Below are positions 12,190 through 25,100 of a stretch of 64,000 nt of DNA, one piece after another. The stretch's first letter is position 1, and every line of letters starts with the position of its first letter. A program made the translations under genes and the position numbers. The notes beneath the pieces were generated by a model. The model worked only from the letters and a program-made list of their open reading frames with translations. It had not been told where the DNA came from and searched no databases. This stretch comes from Syngnathus acus (taxonomy: Eukaryota; Chordata; Actinopteri; Syngnathiformes; Syngnathidae). Location: assembly GCF_901709675.1 (NCBI RefSeq), contig NC_051102.1:10983412-11047411 (forward strand). The letters run 5' to 3'.

Positions 12190-15100
12190 AGCATGACTGT
12201 GGTGAGAGCGTGTTGATTTGCCCGCAACGCTGTGCTTTCCCATGATGGAGAATGGGGGAAACTTGGGAGCTTGACATTTGGTGAAGGGCTTTTTCTACTT
12301 TAGGCAGGGTGGCTAAGACAAAACTGATGTGGACCTGCGGGAGCTTATTGATCGCTTCCTTAATTGTGTGAGACGGCCTGTTGAGAACAGACCATTTATT
12401 CCAGGGGCCGTCTCGCTCTGTCAACAGTTTTGGATACTTGTGAGAAATACCAAACTTGGTTTATCCTTTCACAAGCTGCGGTCAACTTTTCTCAGCGTTG
12501 ATCTGACTCTTCCTGTCAGCTCCTGTCCTCCTTGCAACGTGGGTCAGCAGACTCATTTCAATGTGACTGTAGCATACTTGAATTAGGAGGTGCTTACATT
12601 TGAAACCCTACTGAGAGAAGTCAATAACAAATAGGAGCCAAACAGTCAGATCATAAAGCCAGATAAACAATCACATTTAAGGAGTTAATCAGCTGTAACT
12701 TGTGTCGCCTAAGCGGGTGAAAAAGCCTGCCGCACGTAACGCCGGCACCACCCCCGCCATCATTAGGGGAAGTCAGTCGCTCAACACTGAAATGACTTTG
12801 GACACAAAATGTAAATCTCCCTGCACGCACATAAGCAAGCATCCAAGGGGAATTTTCTGCGCATCAGCGTGCCTGTGAATAAAATACATGGAAGGAATGG
12901 CCCTGCAGCGCTTTTAAGGGCAGCAGCACTTAGCCACTAAGGCAAATGCGAAGAATTCCCATTAGGTGGACGTCGACATTTGGGGAGCTTTCCACGGGGA
13001 TCGGATGTCGCGCCAGAAGAAGAATGCCGCTTTTTAGCCAGGCTTCAAAGTCATTGCGTGCCGCAGCTCAAACGGCCAATAAAGTTGGAAAAGAAAGCCA
13101 AGCGCATTGAAGAAGCTGAACAGAGTTGTGCTGTGGAGGATTTAGCAGGACAAACGAAAGCAGCTCTTGAGATGGGTATCATTCAAAAGAATGGCCACAG
13201 ATAGATAGGAGATATACATGGTAGGGAAAGAAAACATGTTTTCATTGCTCGTTTCACTACTTTTACAACCAAATGAAGATGAAAAAAAGCAGTTTTTCGA
13301 GCTCCAAAGGAACACCTTGTGTTTCTTTCAACATAGCCCTGAGAATGCTATGAATGACAAAATAAAGGCCGTCCTTGCAAAACTCTGAGCAGAGTAAGTC
13401 ATGTTAAAACATTCGCAAGTAGCATCCTCATTATTTTTTCCCTCCCTTTCATCTACTTGAGGCAAGCACAATTCCAGCGGAATAACAACATCATTCATTG
13501 ACCAAGCAGGCCAATCGGATTCTCTTGTGACGGACGACGCTAGCTTTTCATTGGATGCTAACAATCTGCTTTTGATACGTATCATAAACCTATTTCCTGG
13601 GTGACAGGGGCAGCTAGGGGCACATTTTGCTGCTATAAATCACACCTGCAGTTAGCCATGACAACGGCGTCCCGGGCGGAAGCCAGCGCGGCTCGCTTCT
13701 TTGGCCTCCTGAAAGAAAAGGCCACCGCTGTGACCGTTCCCGCTTCCTTCATTTCATTCAAGACAGCCCTGTAGCGAGCCATCAACAAATGATAAGAAGC
13801 AAATCAATGACTCACCAACGTGCGCTGTTGTGTAATTTGCAATTGTTGATGATTGTTGATGAGGGGGGAAAAAGTGTTTTCTAATTGACACTTCCTCCAA
13901 ACAGCCTGGCAGCCTTCTATTGTTCTTATGCAAACGACACCACGCCAATGTGAGTCATAAGCAAAAAAAAAACATGGATGGCAGCAGGTACACAGGAGGA
14001 GGATGCAAAAGCGACGGTCAGACGGATGGGGGAAGCTTAAAGATATTGGCTCCCCTTCATCAACTGTGAAGAAAAACAAGAGGACATGACGTGCCTGTCA
14101 AATCCAAAGGTGAATTTAAAATGTTTGAAGACTTTTTAAAGGTCACATGAATCAAATTGAAAAGATGGCCTTGATTAAATGGAACCAAGTTGGCACAAGC
14201 TCAACATTCTTACATTTTCAAGACATTTTTACAATCATTTGGATTTACTGTGATGGATGTGTACCACAGCGGGCTGCTCACGTTCTCTTTTGTCTGGCTT
14301 GAAAAATTTAAACCCAGCGAGAAACATTTCTCTTGGCTTGAAGGCCCAAATTGAAATGTTGCGCATTACAGCCTTTGTCTGGAAATGTTCCATTGAAACC
14401 CTAACACAGGCCGATTCTTGAAATCCTTGAAACTCTATTTTAGAAGACTTACTCTGGCTTGAAACGAGTTCCGTCTCCCATCCGACGTGGTCCAGCCTCG
14501 CTATTTAGTCCACCCGAGCAGAAATGGGGCATCGTCGCCATTTGTCGTGGCGCCCGGGGGTAATCACCAGGGTGAATTGGACGTACGCTCTAATTATGGA
14601 AAGGACACACACACACAAGCTTGCCCGCCTGCACACACACACACACAAAGTTCTTGTCAAGGTCTTTCTTGCAGCTGTGAAAAGTCCAATAAATCAGCAG
14701 TCAAGCGTACAACGGATGACTGTACATAGTACATTGCCTAACTGCGGCTTACGCAATTTAAAAACCCACCTATGGCTTCAAGCCTTATTTTGAAAGCCAT
14801 AACTATGGCTTGACATTCTCAAACTCAATGCCTTGAATCAGGAGTGCTGGAGGCGGGAGACACCTTGAACCAGAAAAATGTACGAAACAAATCAACCAAA
14901 AATGATTTCTCTTATTGCCGGAATGCTCAAGAGTATTATTTACTGTACTGTGTGTTTGTTTTGCGTACTGATGCAAGTGGTGTCACACTAAAAAAAAAAA
15001 AAAATTCGCAGTAGGTGGCCATCACCCTGCCTGCCTGCCCTCCCACACACCCCCTTTTGGCAGCTTTGGCCTCATTGCAGTACTCTGCTGGAAGGCCTTT

Positions 15101-16600
15101 GAACCTTGTTTGGAGAAAAATGATGAAATGTCCATTAATATTGATGCTAAACTCCAAACACACGGTGAATCATTTGCAGGGTGTTCATGTAAAAGCTTTG
15201 ACCCAGCGACTATTTGCTGTAACATCTCAGGCATGAGATGTTTTTTTTTTGGTATGAACGTTTTGAATTTACTGAGGCTGGTACCAGTGTTATGTATTGC
15301 GTAAACACGGACAGTTAATCAGTACGGAAGTGACACAATCATGACAAGCCAAACAAATAAGCATTCGTTAAAGGGGTAGCAGTGGGACAGTCAATATTTT
15401 ATTTCTTTTTTAAACTAACTTTGGTACGGATATTCATTGGCATATAGAGACCCCGGTTTAAAAAGCGTCAGTGTACCTGAGATATGGTTCCTGTATCTAC
15501 TTGGTATCGGATCTAAAATATACTTTAAAGTCATGACAATTCAATCAGACAATAGATATGTAGACTGTACTGTATATATAGATTTAGAAATATTGAAAAG
15601 TATTGGTATCTGCAATACGGTCCCTGTATTTAATTTGGATTAAATTTCCAACAGATCTTGCTGTACCGCACACCACTTCTAAAAGGCCCAAAAAAACATT
15701 TTTTTTTTTTTAGTTTGTATGAAACCAGTCATAATCCAGCACAGCACAAGATGAGTTTTATTGATCTTCGCAGGGGAGGAAATGGAAGCGTTCCAGCAGC
15801 AGCAGATACGCGGCAAATAAGGCATCAATAAGACATAAACGCTACTTGCATTAGGAATCAATGGCAAGAGAGTTTAATCATAATGTTGAAATGCCTTCAA
15901 AGTTAGCCAACAGGGTGCTGTGGTTCTCCCACACAAGATCTCCATCAAGAAAGGAAACCACCATTCAGCCTTCCTTATCTTTGTGCTGCAGGTGCTCTTT
16001 GGCTAATGAAGTGCACCTTCTATAGCTGCAGTGCTTGGAAATCATCAAGTTCTTTCTTACTGTGCTAAATGTACAATGTTGCTCATTTTTTGGTTTTCCT
16101 GTCTAAAACTTTAGGGGCGAAAAGGGAGCATGCCGGGTGATGAACACAATGTTAAGGCAAATTGTATCTATTTTTTTCCCATTGTGAAAAGTTTTAAGTA
16201 TCTACATAATTGAAGTTCGGAGAATGTTTTTCTACATAGATATAAAAAAAAACCTGCACCGGCTAGTGCGGGACTGCAAATATGCAGGGGTCGAATGGAG
16301 TTTGAAGTTGTAATCGCAGCAATCGCCACTAGATGACGGACATAGTAGCTTAGTTGTGCCACTCAATTGTGCTTATGCAGTACTGAAGGTGATATGGGCC
16401 CAGTATATGTTTAAAAAGACTTCATTTTTGTGAAAAAATGTCGTTCTTGTACTTGGCTTCTTGTTCAGCAATGTTGTTGAATGGTAATTCATGTTTTGAT
16501 GTTGTCTGTTTTATACATGCATTCAAAATATTGAGAGCACATTTTTGCTGATGAGGAATGAGGGTTAGGCCCTCCCCTCCACTAGCACTGATGAAAGAAT
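12190..16600. other. intergenic region between st6galnac3 and st6galnac5
   Basis: About 4.4 kb with no recognisable exon on either strand. Open frames here are short (under about 100 codons) and show no family resemblance. Contents are short A/T runs, small CA runs near 14607 and 14634, and unremarkable unique-looking sequence. Distal regulatory elements could be present but cannot be recognised by eye. Confidence 0.6.
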
Positions 16601-16792
16601 GTGCCCGGCCACCTGGCCCATGCCTGGCGTCATGTGTCAAAACGTGGGCAGGCTTTAGGACCCTGCAGAGGTCCGCTTGAGCACATCTGTCGCCTGGGCT
16701 CTTTGGAGGGAGGCAGCCCGAGCCAACCGGAGCGGAGCGCTCCCACCCCCAGACGGGTCTGGGCAGAGCTGGATCCCGGACGCGTGCGGAGG

Positions 16793-16831
16793 ATGAGCGG
16801 CGCCGGTTGCGGGCGCACGGAGCCCGCTTGA
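16793..16831 (+). other. upstream ORF in the st6galnac5 leader (12 codons)
   Basis: ATG at 16793 to TGA at 16829-16831 encodes a 12-residue peptide in GC-rich leader sequence, 23 bases before the main ATG. It is probably transcribed if the start site lies in the GC-rich segment upstream (about 16600-16790). A regulatory role is inference. Confidence 0.4.
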
Positions 16832-16854
16832 CAGGATCCCGAGAGCGCCGCAAG

Positions 16855-19800
16855 ATGAAGACACCGCTGGTAAAGGTTGTTTTGCATGATCTTTTTTCTT
16901 TGAAATGGTTTCGAAAGGCATGTCGTGCATGCTTCGATAGATATCAGTTGTGTTGAGTAAAGTGCGCTCCAAAAAGCACCATAAGCTGGCTGCATGTGCT
17001 CACTGACTGTCGGCTCAAAAGATTAGGTTGAAACAATGCAGCTAACAGATGCGCTCTGCAACTAAGCTGTGATCATTCCCCAACGACAAAGTGTTTTGGC
17101 TTGCTTATTTGACGTTTGAGAAGAGGGGGCGTCGAATGGGTGCCCAAAACAAGATCAAGACGTTCAAAACTTTCGACTGCTGTTTGGTTTAGAAACGTTT
17201 CAGGCCAGCAAAATAACTTGAAGTACCCACATTCCTATCTTCAGATACGCTCCTGAACACATCGATCGCTTCTATCGATACACATTTCCAGGATGAAAGG
17301 AATTCTTTTTCACATGCTGCTGTTTTGGTTAGCAATGGAATTCAAATGGCAGTTAAGACTGTATGAACTAAGACAATTACACCTACGAGCCCAGAGAAAA
17401 ATAAATAAATAGGTGACGATTTGAAGTAAGCGTTTACTTAAAGAGATCACGCACCCAACTAATATGGGCATGGACTTTATCGAATAGCGGGAAACTTACA
17501 GAACAGTAAATAAATACGATATCAACTCGATGGCTTTGCTGAAATTTTTTTTTCTACTTTTATATTTTGACATTCCAATGTTTTTATCATTTTGTCAATA
17601 AAACATGTACAGTTGGATAAATCTTGCATATTTATCAACAACTTAGGTATGAGAAATTGATTTTGTCATCAAACCACTTTTTGCTTTTGCTAGACCTAGA
17701 TGATATCATTTTGTCCATTTTTTCTCTTTTTCCTAGCGCCATGCCGTTGCCGTGCTTCTCGTGCTGCTGCTGTGCGCCAGCCTCTTCCTGGTCTACAACG
17801 GCAGCTTCTACAGCATCGTCCGGGATGCCAATGACACGCGAACGCCAGAGCGGCCATTACGGCCCACCGGCGTCTCTTTGGGCCCGGCCCGGCCTCACCG
17901 GCCGGCCCTCCAGGGCTACAGCAGCATCGTGGACCACAAGGTAAATACCCTCTGAGGCACTGCAAACCATCCATCCATCTCTGCATGGCTCTAAAGAGAG
18001 TCATTTATCACAATCCTGCACCCGCCTGTCATTACCGATTACAAGTGAGGCTACAATTACATCCCGTACGCTCTAATTGAAACCCGACACCACTCATGCT
18101 GCCATTTTGACTCTACCCAGAAGCAAAAAAAAAAAAAAAATCAATATGAGCTGTTAAATGACAGTGACACGCGCTATCCAGAGAGGCTGAAGGGCAATGT
18201 TTGAAAGCCACGTCAATGCAAGCAGGGAGTGATTTGGGGGTGAAAAACCGCTTGTGTTATTTGTGTCTAATTAGTTACCATCTACCGAAAAACCCGAGTG
18301 CTGTTTATAGAGTGGTAAAAAAAAGAATAGGAATGGCGAAACACCTGCCTGCAACGTATTTTCCATATATATTGTATTTGTGCATCTTGTGTAAATCATC
18401 ATTCTTCACAAGCACAAAAAAGAGAAAAAACTCTTCTAATGCAACAAATGTGATTGAGGTCAGAAGGAGGTATAATTTATTCCGCGCCGGCTGTGCCGCA
18501 GCGCTCGGCTCTGATAAGGCAAAGAAAATTAAAGTTGGGAATGAGGAAGAAGAAGAAAAAAAAAAAGCAAATAACCCGGTAAAAGCAGAGAGGGGCGGGA
18601 AAGGTACGGGGCAAGAGGGACCCTTGCAAAGGATCCGCGTGAATGAAAAAGAGCGGAGGAGCTCTGAAGATAGATCGTTAAATCTCACAGGAAGTACTTT
18701 TCTGCCTGTCTTGACAATCCAATGTACCAGACTGATATGGGGCAATCATGCAGAGGTGAGACAGCCGGAGTGGATGGCTGTTTTGAGGCGCAAACAAGCT
18801 TGAGTGGTGTTATCGGACATAATTGGCACCCTGAAAGGAACTGTGTGAATGGAAGGGCGCACACACACCCTTGCACCGTTCAGCTCATTTGGTTTGGGGA
18901 GGCTGGAACACATTAATGGCATTTTCTTTCAAGATCATTTGCGATACCGCTCATTTGAGTCACGAGCGCTAACGGAATGAATCCGTCTCAAGTAAGGCTG
19001 CTCGGTTGTGAAAAAACAATTGAAATATTCTTTTTGGGGACAAAAAAGAAGAACATGTTTAACTGTAGAAAATATTACGGCTGTAATATAGCAAAGTCCA
19101 AAAAGTCAAAGTCTGCTTTATTGTCAATTTCTTCACATGCCAAGACACACAAAGAAATCGAAATGACGTTCCCACGGTGACAAGACATAGTACACAATAT
19201 ACATACAAGTAAACAACACCCAAAAATACAAACAAGAAGGCGCAAACAATGAAGAAATAAGAGTGAGGAATAAATAGTAAATAAACAAACAACATAATAA
19301 ATAAGAGGAGCAAAGTGTGCATACAGCAGACAGTCAGAATAGAGCGCAAAAGTACAGGACGCTACGCAGAAGCCTTTTGGATGAAAAAAAATGTATCAAA
19401 TCAAACATTGCATTGGATATTAATAATCATTTTGTTTGCCATTGCATCAATGGCCGGCCGGTCGGCTGGCCGGCCGGCGCTAGTTTGAAAGCCTCTGTCC
19501 TACACCATGCATTATGGAGGAGCAGGTACAAGTCATTTGCTTTACTGCTAGGGAGGTAATAAGCAACTGTCACTAATTAGCCAACGTTCTTGCTAGGTAG
19601 GAGAAAAAAAACCAATGACGACAGCTGACATTTCGGGACAACTTATCGGTCGGTCGCTTATATACTTTGTTGCTCAAAAGGACGCCCGCCATCTGCGCCG
19701 GCAGACCTGACAAGGCGTCGCTCTCGTCTCGCCACCGCTCGGGTGCCAGCTGCACGAGATGTTTAATATTTCACAAAGCCGTCTTTTCGAGGACAGCGAC

Positions 19801-22136
19801 CGCCGCGCCATCAGCCAGCTGGAGAAAGAGACGCTCCCCAATTACTTCCGCAAGGGCTGTCCGTCTGCCGTTTACAAAACATCAAACTCAAAGCGACAGA
19901 CCGTCTTTAGCACAGAGAACTCATTAAAGGGGCAAAAATGTTTGGCTTGCGGCGGATCTGCTTGGAACTTGAAGGTGGCGCGCCCCCCCCCCCCCCTCCC
20001 GGCGTCAGGGCCTACGGGAAGCAATTACGGAAAAAGATGGCAGGAGCATCTCGATAAGCGCTCCCTTGACGGGAGTAATCTCACACCCTGTGGTTAAGGA
20101 ATCACGGGCAAAGTCATCGATTTTTTTTGTACCCAAACACCAGGGAGTGAGGAGAATGGTAATTCCAGGCCTCTTGTGTGGTCATCGCCCAGGTCAGGGC
20201 AGAAAAGTGAAGGGAAGTCGGCCGTTTTGCTTTGAAGTAGCCCTTTCAGACTCCAAACTAAACAAAGTCCCATTTTGGTAAAGACCGAAATTTAAGATCT
20301 CATGAGACAACCCACAAAAAAGGTCTGCCATTTTAGTTTGCAGCAGCCATTTTAGGCTCATTTGGGCCATTTGTACTCGTTCTCCAAGATGAACTGATCC
20401 TCCAGGCATCAAACTTGGCTAACTACAACTTGGCTAACTTCCTCCAAGGTCAGATCTTGACAAGAAGCCTTGTGTGTGATGAAGAGCGGTACCGCTGAGA
20501 TTCCAAAGCGGGTGAGGATTAAGTGGGTCAGTGAAGAGTTCACCATTGTCAGTCGACACAATTGGGTTTTTGTGGACAGAGGCACTACGAGTAGATCACA
20601 CTTTTTGCCCCTGCAGTCAGTCCGTCCGTCTCTCTCCCCACAAAGTCATGTGACTGAGAATCACATTTTCAAATGATGGATAGCAGTGTGATTGATAGCC
20701 ACTAATAGTCATACGCTGCCAAATCAGAAAGCACAAGCTGTCTTTCCAGGCAACATACGTACAGTAGTGTCCTCCATTTGTTTTTTAGTCTTTATCGCGT
20801 CACATTGATCTGCAAGGACAAAACAGTTACCCCAAATGAGAACAACAGCCAGCTGGCCGGCCGGCAGGTTACATTTTATTTTATTTTATTTTTTTGGCCG
20901 GTCGGGCTAGGATGTTTTTTTTCAATGAAATAAACATAATGCATTGTTTGGCAGACTCCAGTAAGAAAAAAAAAATGAAATGACTTTAAAAGCTGGAAGA
21001 GCACTTTCACTGTACAATGTTGCCAGCAGGGACACAACTTGTCGCCTCCAGCAAGCATTTCATTAATAATGCGGCAAACCTGTCTCGCATTGACATTTAT
21101 GCGCTGTGACGCGATTAAAACAGTCAGTGGAAATCATAAAAAGTGATACGATCCATCGTGGGCCCGAACTGTCACCATCATTTTGGGAGTTGGAAGCGAA
21201 TACTTCATAGCTGATAGCCGCTCTGTGATGGTAGTTGATTGATGATAGTTGATTAGCCAATTTTACTCTTTGTTCTGCCTCCGCAATTGACGTCACATCT
21301 ACTCCCACGCCGCGTCCCAAAAGACAGTGTACTCGTGCGAGCGCAGCAGGCGGCCATCTCCGAGCCATTCAAATGTGTTGCCGGCCAGGGCTGTTGTCAT
21401 TGTGGCTGGCCCAAGACCGCTGGAGATGACAAATCCTATTGAGTGACGTCCGGAGGGGGCCATTAGCAATTTTCGCTCGGCACCAACGACGCACGCATCA
21501 ATAACAGTAGCGCAACTACACCGGAAGCGGCGGACATGCGTTAACTGGCGTTAATTTGCATGTCAACGGTCAACTAAAAAGACATACAAACAAGCAGACA
21601 TACTGTGCTTTTAAAATATCCAAACAGACCAACCTGTCAAGTGAAAATAAATGTCTTGTAAAAGACACACAATAGAGAAAAGCATGATGAATTCAATGCT
21701 GCCAGATTTGAACGAGCGCACGAGGAAACCGGCGTTTCTCTCGGCCGAAGGACACATAGCAGGCTTAGTCGACTACGTCGCTGCCAGAGACACTTGAGGC
21801 AAAGTTAACGGCTTATTAAACACGGCAGGCAGCACGCGGAATTTAGCCCGTGGCTCACGCTAGCCACATTTGCAGACGTCCTGCTTGTTCCAATACCCAC
21901 CCACCGTGCATTCTTCCAAATATGACTGTAAATGCATCATAACAATCGCTGCCACACTTTGATATCTTTGCACACGAGGTAGATAGCAAAGTAAGGGACC
22001 ACCCGAATCCCCTGAGCTTCCTTCGTCCTACTTTTTCAAGTACTTCTTTTTAGACACACACTACATTTCTTCCCTTGAGGAGGGCCGAAAAATGGGAAGC
22101 AACTCCTTTCTTCAAAGCTCTTGCATTTCATTCCCC

Positions 22137-22172
<36 letters not shown>

Positions 22173-25100
22173 ACGCAAGCCCACTTCCTTGTCACGATCC
22201 ATCTGTTCCCTAACAACAACCCCCCCAAAAAAACATGTGAAAGCAGAGAGAGATCTTTTGACCCTGTCTTTTGTATTCCGAGCAACTACCTCTGCATCGC
22301 CTGTGTGTGTGGTAGAAGCTGTCTCTTCTCCCAGCTGCATGGAGGTTACGCTGTGCACCGGAGGCCGGCGGCCTGAAAGGGAGCCAATTATAGCCAAGGT
22401 TGGGAGAAAAAGAAAAAAAAAACACAGCATGTTGCAACGCCGTGCAACTCCATTGTCTGCTCACTTTCGCTGCGCCAGAATCCAAACGCAATACAATCAT
22501 TGAAACTCGCGGGCCAGGGGAGGGGGCAAGCGTCAGCTGTGAGACAAGGAGGAAGTTCTAAATATTAAAGTTCCAACTATTAGGAAATGACAAACGTGCT
22601 AGTGAGGTCTGCTGGGGAGAAGAAGGGAAAAGAATCACATCTCCGTAAGATTCAGGACATTTCAAACAGTCGTTGCAGGAGGAAAGGTCTTCATATTTTA
22701 CAGGATTCCAGCCATGCGCATAATCTTGCTTAGCTACTTAGCATCGGTCAGGTGCTTCAAGTATTCAAGCTCCGACTTTTCATTTTAGAGAGAGTTTCTA
22801 TCTTCAGGCAGCCAGAATGTAATACAGAAGGCCTCATTTATTTATGAGTCAAAGTCAAGGCATATCTCTGGACTTGGTGACCAAAAACGTCATTTTTGTA
22901 TTTCCTTCATCAACTGTCAAGTGAGCCCTTCGCCGGGGCGCTTCAAATGAGCTGCCTCCGTTCCGTCCCGTCCCGTCCCTGCCTCCGCCCTGCAGCACAG
23001 CACAGCACAACCAAGGTCCGTTTGATGGCGGTCTTGAGAGGCTGACGTTTGAGTCGACTGTAATTGCTGCTGCTGCTGCCGCCGCAGCTTCTCCTCTCCG
23101 TGCTGCCTTTAGCTCACACTTTGCGCTTTGTATGGAGGACCTCTTCTAACTTAATCTGACACTTTGGCTTACTCTTGAGAATGGAAAGCACAACAATTGC
23201 AACATGTCTGCACAAGTGACCATTTTCTAGGGCCTTCTTTTGGCACCACTGCTGAAAAGTTGGACCATTTTGCTGAGTTATTCTGACTCACTTTGGAAAG
23301 AGCCAAAATAGCATTTTGGAAGCGCCAGATGACGATGCCCTGCGGCACGGCACGGCACGGCACGGCACGACTGCCACCTATAGTAGCATTGGCTAATTCT
23401 TCAGCCACCGCCCGCCCGGCCGATGACGGGCTGGCCTTCGCTCTGTCCCTCAAAGCCGACGCCCCTCCCCGTCTTGCTCCTCGCCGCCCCGCCAAATAAT
23501 CAATAACAACACTGGAATGCTATTTCTCAGCTCTGAGGGGGCACGGCATCCATCAGGCGTAATGGCCCACTCCTCCAGGGAGCATTCTGGACGTCGGGAA
23601 AGGAGCAATTATCGGCCGTGTTACGCGTGAGCGGCTACGTGAAACGTGTTACGTGTTGGCTGTGAGCGCCAAGCCGATTGGAAAACAACCCGACGATCAC
23701 GTGTGCGACATTCCCGGCCGGGCCTTTTCTTCCTCTGTTTAATTACACGTTCGATACTATTAGACGGCTAGCACAAGCCACCGGGCGCACAGCCTGCGTG
23801 TGGCACACCCACGTGAACTTTTAACAATTGCCGCTATTCATGAACGAAACCTACTGCGAAAAGAAATCCAAGCCCATTTCGAATAACCTATGAAAGTCAC
23901 AAGTTGGTGGCAAAGCGCTACGTTTGTCTACATCAAGCTCCAAGACTCACTTCAATATAGTTCCATGGCACTGAGATGCGAGGAGATGGCAGCAAAGCAC
24001 TACTTTTTGCAAGTGAAGCTGCTAAAATCACTTCAACATACTTCCTTTGCACTGAGCTGGGTCCAAAGAAAGATTTTTCTTTCGTGATTTAGATTTTTTT
24101 CACAGAGGAGCCCCGTACAACTGTGGCTCGGCACCCGCAGTGTTTTTTTTGAACTCCCGTGTTTCTATGCAATTCCCTCCAATTACGATACAATAAATTT
24201 CAATCAAATTACAATACGATCATATGATTCACTCCAATTATGACAGCATAACGTTCATGACAATATTTACGATCTACGCTTCTCTGATGCGATACAATTC
24301 ACCGCAGTTGAGTTAACTGCATTTTTTGGGGAAACGAAGCTCTTGATTTTTGCCTATAGTCAAATGGTATAATCATGTATCAAAGGGAGCAAAAGCGCCA
24401 CAGCTGCTCTGTGCAATCAAAAAACAATGAAATGAAATCCTTTTGCAAAACAACCATTTCATTGGCCGCCATGTCTATTTTCATGCCTCTCTCAATGCAT
24501 TTCTCCAATGAAACAAAAGAGCCCGAAAGCAATCATAACTACGTCTGCCTAATCAACGAGACAGTGAAGGTTGTTATGCTCGCGGCGCCGGCAAAGTACA
24601 AAACGCTCAATTTCAAGCACATCAATGATTCATGAGAGCTGAAAATGTGAATCACTGCTGATTTATTAGCACGGCCCAATCTTTGTACAGTATCAGCCGC
24701 TCTAGGATGCTTCTCCTGGGATAAGTCACATGACTACAGGTGTTGTTAGGAGGCGCAACTTAGAAAAAAAGTCACATGACTCAAGTTCTTAGGATGCGCC
24801 ATCTAGATGAAGCCAAATAAATCCAGTTGGGCCCCTCAGCCTGGAACAATTCGCAGGACTTAAGTTGCCGACACTAAGTTAGATGAATGGTGTTGTTACA
24901 GTCCTCAGCCTACAATAGGTCACATGACTTTAGGTGTCAGGACTCGAGGAAGAAATCAAATAACTGTACATTTTAGAATGTTCTTACGTCACAAAGACTT
25001 ACACATGAAGATTTGCCGCTTGGAATGACTTCACATGACTCCAGTTTTAAGGACGCACCACCTGGAATAAGTCATAAAAGTCCAGGATTGACGACAAGCC

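Noticed and set aside
18201-18803. 200-codon open frame on the plus strand
   Set aside because: It lies in st6galnac5 intron 2, is rich in low-complexity Lys/Glu from A-rich sequence, and shows no family resemblance or splice context.
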